Below, piece after piece: positions 60,264-64,000 of a stretch of 64,000 nucleotides of DNA. A model generated the notes under the pieces. That model did not search any database. It was not told the DNA's origin and saw only the letters and a list, made by a program, of their open reading frames with translations. Both the position numbers and the translations under genes were made by a program. The stretch is from positions 248,001 through 312,000 of the forward strand of contig NZ_CP069357.1 in assembly GCF_016864375.1 (NCBI RefSeq). The letters are read 5' to 3'. Origin of the DNA: Microvirga sp. VF16. Lineage in GTDB: Bacteria > Pseudomonadota > Alphaproteobacteria > Rhizobiales > Beijerinckiaceae. Position 1 is the first letter of the stretch. Each line of letters opens with the position of its first letter.

Positions 60264-60776
60264 ATGAGGTTGTCGTCGGCCTGGATGTGGGCTCTTGTTG
60301 GGATGGCGTTTTGTTTTCTATCAACGGCGGCTCAAACCAGCGAAGCCCCGGTTAATGTGCTGGGTGGCCAGGGCATCGCGATCCGCGGGTATGACCCCGT
60401 AGCTTATTTCGTCGACGGAGAAGCGCGAACGGGGCAACCCCGCTTCTCGACGGAGCACACTGGTGCGCGGTGGCTGTTCTCAAGCGACGCGAACAAACGC
60501 TTGTTTGAGCAGAACCCGGACCGGTACACTCCCGCTTACGGGGGCCATTGCGCTTATGGGGTTGGGAAAGGATCCTTACTCGATGCAGACCCTCAGGCGT
60601 GGATGATTGTATATGGTCGCCTTTATCTCAATTGTCCGAAGCTCTTCGACGGTCTCTGGTTCAAGGACCCGATCGCCGATATCAAGCAGGCTGATGACAA
60701 CTGGATTCATTTAACGGGCCATCTGCCGATCCAATCGACGCCACTGCCGAAGCAATCGCTGCATTCCGATCGATGA
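60264..60776 (+). CDS. exported YHS-domain protein
   Basis: A 170-residue protein with a signal peptide (MRLSSAWMWALVGMAFCFLS, cleavage near TAA-QT) and a YHS domain: IRGYDPVAYFVDGEARTGQP, WLFSSDANKRLFEQNPDRYT and YGGHCAYGVGKG. YHS domains are small, often metal-linked modules found with metal pumps and oxidoreductases. The start at 60264 has AGGTGG seven bases upstream; a GTG nine bases earlier is less likely. Position at the end of the metal-resistance block suggests a related role, not proven. Confidence 0.88.
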   Translation: MRLSSAWMWALVGMAFCFLSTAAQTSEAPVNVLGGQGIAIRGYDPVAYFVDGEARTGQPRFSTEHTGARWLFSSDANKRLFEQNPDRYTPAYGGHCAYGVGKGSLLDADPQAWMIVYGRLYLNCPKLFDGLWFKDPIADIKQADDNWIHLTGHLPIQSTPLPKQSLHSDR

Positions 60777-61230
60777 ACGCCAGTTCGCTCAGGCCGCCTG
60801 TCTAGGGCTTCAGACTTCACTTGGGCATACTGCAGCCGGAACCGTTGGCATATCCAAGATTTAGGTTCGTCTTCTCCGTGAGGGCGTCCCCTCGCAAAAG
60901 CCATTGCGATGCCTAGCACGAACGACAGCGGCTCCGCTCGGGGCAGCAGTGAGGAGCAGAGCGCCAAGTTCGGTGTCAACGAAGGACCTGCCAGCACAAA
61001 CCATGCAGGCCCATTTTGCACATGGCCAAGATCTCTTGAACCATAGGCGACATCCCATTCATGATCTATTCCGAACTTGCAGGTGCTGCGGAAGGCATTA
61101 AAACCGCTGCTGGATCCGGCATATCAGAGTAGAATGGGCCTCAACCGGGTCCTGGTTTGGAGTAACCGTCCCGCTCCGGCGTTTTGGGTTCAACGTGATC
61201 TCTGCCCGATCACAGACGAGGAGATGTGCA
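60777..61230. other. intergenic, no gene seen
   Basis: Only short overlapping frames; the 104- and 65-codon minus frames have unnatural composition. Ends with GAGGAG, the ribosome-binding site of the next small gene. Confidence 0.45.
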
Positions 61231-61398
61231 ATGACAAAGTTTATGACGAGAACAGAACTGATGATGTGTGGCCTGGCGATTGGCGTTGTGCTTGTTGCTG
61301 TCGCCTCGTACAATCCGGTAGAACATAGGAGCCATGGCAACGACCAAGGATCACAGACTCGCATGCCCGTCCAGATGCCCTCGACGAGCACCCGCTAA
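61231..61398 (+). CDS. small single-pass membrane protein, 55 residues
   Basis: ATG at 61231 is preceded by GAGGAG at ideal distance. MTKFMTRTELMMCGLAIGVV leads into a hydrophobic helix (MMCGLAIGVVLVAVASY) with a polar tail rich in His, Gln and Met (EHRSHGNDQGSQTRMPVQMP). It ends about 150 bp before the IS5-family element. Function unknown. Confidence 0.55.
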   Translation: MTKFMTRTELMMCGLAIGVVLVAVASYNPVEHRSHGNDQGSQTRMPVQMPSTSTR

Positions 61399-61565
61399 GA
61401 ATCGGTCGTTCCCACCAAGGCGAGCATGGCATTTAAGCATATGACCGAGCCTCTTGTCGGTGCGGAGGCACGTGAGCCGGCCGGTGTGGGAACTCTTGTC
61501 GTGATCATGTTGATCGGTCATTGCCACAGCGATCTCCTTTCAAGCCTAACAGGCCGTTGAAAAAG

Positions 61566-61910
61566 TTAGCTGCGTTCGCAGACGAAACCTGAATCATCGC
61601 CATTGTGGATGTAGAAGTGGCCAACGAGACGGCCTGCACTGCCGAGCGCGACCCATCCACGCCCGCATGCTGGGTCGTTGTCGTCGGAGCCTTCCCACGA
61701 GAACTCGGCACATGCCGCGCCATCGCGCGAGCCATAGCGGACGTCCAAGGCGCCTTGGAGCGCGCCGAATGCGATCTCCCCGGCCGCTTCGCCCGTCAGT
61801 GTGAGATGCGCCTCTTCGACAAGATCGAGGAAGTCATTGTCCCAAACATCCATCTCGACGATGCGCCAGCGGCCGGCAAACGCCTTGGCAAAGGCTGGAA
61901 CTTTGGCCAT
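61566..61910 (-). CDS. conserved hypothetical passenger protein of the IS5-family element
   Basis: A 114-residue soluble protein: FAGRWRIVEMDVWDNDFLDL, EAAGEIAFGALQGALDVRYG, AEFSWEGSDDNDPACGRGWV and VGHFYIHNGDDSGFVCE. I recall close relatives in many bacteria, always as hypothetical proteins of beta-rich, acidic character. Its ATG overlaps the transposase TGA (TGATG at 61909-61912), so it is translationally coupled, and both genes lie within the inverted repeats. A role in transposition or host benefit is unknown. Confidence 0.8.
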   Translation of the reverse strand: MAKVPAFAKAFAGRWRIVEMDVWDNDFLDLVEEAHLTLTGEAAGEIAFGALQGALDVRYGSRDGAACAEFSWEGSDDNDPACGRGWVALGSAGRLVGHFYIHNGDDSGFVCERS

Positions 61911-63001
61911 CAGAGGCTCTCCGCCAGCAACTTGGGCAGGCGCACCAGATTGTAGGCAGCGGCTGCGAACGTGAAGGCCAACTCCACCCGCTCCACACCC
62001 CGGAAGCGGGTCTTGGCCTGACCGGCAACCGTTTTTATCCAGCCGAAGGCCTCTTCAATCCGCTTGCGGATGCGCTGGCTCACGGCGTAGCCGGCATGGC
62101 GGGTCGTGCGGCCATCAATGGCCGAGCGCCGCCCGTTCGTATTCTGCGCCACATGCGGCGTGACCTTCATCGCCCGCAGATCATAGACGAAGTCCTGTGT
62201 GTCGTAAGCCTTGTCGGCGCCGAGCGTGATCGCCCGTGATCGATCGGCGTAGGGCTCGATCAAAGCCAGGGCGGCCACGCGCTCGGCATGGCCATCGGCG
62301 CGCGTCAGACAGGCGTCGACCACCAGGCCGGAGCGGTTCTCCATGAGCGCATGGCCGAGGAAGCACAGCTTCGCCTCCTTGCCGGCTCCCTTGCGGTAGA
62401 GCCGCGCGTCCGGATCGGTGGTCGAGGCATGGGTCTGGTTCGACCGCTTCTCCCCCCGGAAGTTTGCCTCCGCGTTGCGCCCGCCGTCGGCCGGCGGATC
62501 ACCCGCGCCGTCCTTCGGCTTGAAGCTCTTCATGGAGGCCCAGGCTTCGATCAGAGTGCCATCGACCGAGAAGTGGTCCGCGGATAGAAGCTTCTTCACC
62601 CTGGGCTGGGCCAGTATGGCGGCCAGGAACTGGGCCGCGATGTCGCCGTCGAGCAGCCGATCGCGGTTCTTGGAGAAGGTGGAGTGATCCCAGGCTGCAT
62701 CATCAATGCCGAGCCCAACAAACCAGCGAAACAGCAAATCGTACTCGAGGCGCTCCATCAGCTGGCGCTCGGAACGGATAGAGTAGAAGGCCTGCAGCAG
62801 CATGGCCCGCAGCAGCTTCTCGGGCGCGATCGAGGGTCGACCCATGCGAGGGGCGTACAAGACTGCGAACTCGCGCTGCAGCACTGCGAGCGCCGTGTTG
62901 GCGATCTGGCGGATCGCCCGCAATGGATGATCCGCGCGCACCCGGGCCTCCAGATCGACATAGGAGAATAGTTGCCCCGTCTGCTCGTCTCGCCCGCGCA
63001 T
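61910..63001 (-). CDS. IS5-family transposase
   Basis: A 363-residue DDE transposase, intact. N-terminal InsH-like domain (LRAMLLQAFYSIRSERQLME, RLEYDLLFRWFVGLGID), first Asp in HFSVDGTLIEAWAS, second in ITLGADKAYDTQDFV, Glu in KRIEEAFGWIKTVAG, and a C-terminal FTFAAAAYNLVRLPKLL. Clean frame, inverted repeats and target duplication suggest recent arrival. Confidence 0.93.
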   Translation of the reverse strand: MRGRDEQTGQLFSYVDLEARVRADHPLRAIRQIANTALAVLQREFAVLYAPRMGRPSIAPEKLLRAMLLQAFYSIRSERQLMERLEYDLLFRWFVGLGIDDAAWDHSTFSKNRDRLLDGDIAAQFLAAILAQPRVKKLLSADHFSVDGTLIEAWASMKSFKPKDGAGDPPADGGRNAEANFRGEKRSNQTHASTTDPDARLYRKGAGKEAKLCFLGHALMENRSGLVVDACLTRADGHAERVAALALIEPYADRSRAITLGADKAYDTQDFVYDLRAMKVTPHVAQNTNGRRSAIDGRTTRHAGYAVSQRIRKRIEEAFGWIKTVAGQAKTRFRGVERVELAFTFAAAAYNLVRLPKLLAESL

Positions 63002-63075
63002 TCATTCCCTCCAGCTGCCCGAATCGAATGAATCACAGGCGAGCCTGCGCCGCTACGGACTTTTTCAACAGCCTG

Positions 63076-63600
63076 CTAAGCCTGCGATTCTCGTAAACCC
63101 CGTCTGCGGGAGGAGTCCGCAGGCAAAAGCTACTCTTCCGTTGTGGTGCATACGACAGCTCATAGAGTTCGGACGGCGTGTCACGCGCTTGAACAGGCGT
63201 CTAGCCGCAGTGACGGGAACTGCCGCGCCAGGTTTCAACAGGCAGAAGTGTCACCGCTCGAATCTTGGGGCAAGCCAGCCAAAGCACGTCATGTCGTTCT
63301 GCTGAGACAGCGGGGCGATGATTGCGGAGAACGAAGCAGGCAGTGCCGCCGGCTCGTGATTTCAACATTGCGCAAAGGCTTGGACATAGGCGTCACACTG
63401 CGGGTGGGGATGCGGTTGCCGTGCGTGTGGCATAGGGGGTCAATTTGCTCCTGACAGGCGCTCCTCAATCCGTCCCCGCATGCGGTGGTCTCTTGGCGGG
63501 ATCAGCCCAATCCCACAACAGCAGGCCTCTCGACCAACGCAGTCTGGCCCAAGAGCATGCGTCAACAGGCACCAGACATGGGTACGAGAGGGACGCCGGT
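63076..63600. other. intergenic, no gene seen
   Basis: Flank of the IS5-family element up to the CoxF-like gene. A 103-codon plus frame at 63143-63454 has unnatural composition and is rejected. Confidence 0.4.
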
Positions 63601-63810
63601 TTATGGCGAGGGGCTTGGCTGAGCCGACTCTGAGGTATGCGCTCGGGGATCCTGTTGATGACGTTGCTCTTCCTGCTCGCGTGTTTTGACGAACGAGACT
63701 GCGTAAAAAATGACCGCCAACAGAAAAAGGGCGAGCGCCAGGGCAACGTTGCGTCGCTTTCGCAACCGGATGAGGTCATCCGATTGGCTCTGATGTTGAT
63801 TCTGTCGCAT
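63601..63810 (-). CDS. CoxF-like small membrane protein
   Basis: A 69-residue protein. A polar start (MRQNQHQSQSDDLIRLRKRR) is followed by one helix (NVALALALFLLAVIFYAVSF) with VKTREQ after it. The pattern of a charged N-terminus, RRR, a single helix and VK resembles CoxF, a small protein of alphaproteobacterial cytochrome oxidase operons. The start at 63810 has GGAG six bases upstream; the frame is open six codons further. No cox genes adjoin it, but subunit III is at 47258. Assignment is by resemblance only. Confidence 0.5.
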   Translation of the reverse strand: MRQNQHQSQSDDLIRLRKRRNVALALALFLLAVIFYAVSFVKTREQEEQRHQQDPRAHTSESAQPSPSP

Positions 63811-63925
63811 GGTGATCTCCGGAACCAAAATAGGTGCGGCGCGTTAACTCAGGTTTAACTATCATCTTGCGCCGCACCCTCTGCTTTGTCATTGACTGAT
63901 GCAACAATCAAACGGCGGTGGGGCG

Positions 63926-64000
63926 ATGTCGCAGGCTTTTTTTCAGCGTCACATATTGCGTGGGGTCACCCGGCAGAAGCTCTCTCTTGCAGTGCTCAGC
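63926..64000 (+). CDS. possible gene start running off the window
   Basis: ATG at 63926 opens a 25-codon frame to the window end (MSQAFFQRHILRGVTRQKLS). A G-rich GGTGGGG precedes it. Too short to assign. Confidence 0.25.
   Translation, partial: MSQAFFQRHILRGVTRQKLSLAVLS

Larger units (their letters stand above)
61550..63075 (-). mobile_element. intact IS5-family element with passenger gene
   Basis: A 1526-bp element. Terminal inverted repeats are CAGGCCGTTGAAAAAGT at the left and CAGGCTGTTGAAAAAGT (complement of the right end), one mismatch in 17. The flanks carry a 4-bp direct repeat CTAA (61546-61549 and 63076-63079), the CTAR-type target expected for IS5. It contains a transposase gene and, in the same direction, a 114-codon passenger whose stop sits at the edge of the left repeat. 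Confidence 0.88.

Noticed and set aside
1..64000. CRISPR array, rRNA or phage structural genes
   Set aside because: No regularly spaced direct repeats, rRNA-like sequence or capsid/tail genes were seen.

Overview
The window is GC-rich DNA from an alphaproteobacterium, most likely a Hyphomicrobiales (Rhizobiales) species of the Microvirga/Methylobacterium kind. The lineage call is an inference. It rests on the protein styles (YcbB-like L,D-transpeptidases, GbsR-cydAB, orphan Rieske, PrtD/HlyD pair), on palindromic intergenic repeats of the GCATCG...CGATGC type, and on the load of IS110, IS1182, IS1380, IS481, IS5, IS630 and IS701 material. The density of transposases, gene fragments and single genes normally found in operons points to an accessory region: a plasmid, a secondary replicon or a heavily rearranged chromosomal island.

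Layout. 0-9.5 kb: decayed DNA with a sensor kinase next to a broken response regulator, an isochorismatase-like hydrolase, a decayed IS1182 element joined to the 3' end of a flavohemoglobin gene, an S24/LexA-like repressor, small hypotheticals and an orphan BrnA-type antitoxin. 9.6-17 kb: a membrane spermidine-synthase-like protein, remnants of lnt and of an M23 peptidase flanking an intact ccmF, and a YcbB-like L,D-transpeptidase. 17-22.5 kb: an IS1380 copy, a methyltransferase, IS110/IS481/IS3 remnants and an orphan Rieske protein. 22.4-31.7 kb: a His-tailed zinc-ribbon protein behind a CadR-type promoter, lepB, a second L,D-transpeptidase plus a CcmG-like thioredoxin, a GbsR/MarR regulator with a perfect palindrome followed by cydAB, and tatC. 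32-37.4 kb: an IS481 copy, an IS701 remnant and a three-level nested insertion (IS110 in IS1111 in IS630). 37.5-43.8 kb: a YfhO-like membrane protein and a type I secretion ABC/MFP pair. 44-49.7 kb: an IS5-type copy, two copper-protein homologues with altered ligands, cytochrome oxidase subunit III, a frameshifted L,D-transpeptidase and an ICMT-like methyltransferase.

49.9-60.8 kb is the best-preserved functional block. A DsbA-like oxidoreductase and a Zn/Cd/Pb P-type ATPase are divergently transcribed, each from a promoter with the 19-bp spacer and AGTGGCT core of CadR/PbrR (MerR-family) sites. The ATPase is followed by a CDF exporter, LspA and a second DsbA-family protein, then by convergent lnt and divergent M23 peptidase, a two-helix protein and a YHS-domain protein. 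The order ATPase-exporter-lspA recalls pbr/cad lead and cadmium operons. The block pairs metal export with repair of envelope functions: disulfides, lipoproteins and peptidoglycan. The third CadR-type promoter, at 22.8 kb, would bring the zinc-ribbon protein into the same regulon. No MerR-family regulator gene is in the window. 61.5-63.1 kb is an intact IS5-family element with CTAA target duplications and a passenger gene, followed by a CoxF-like small protein.
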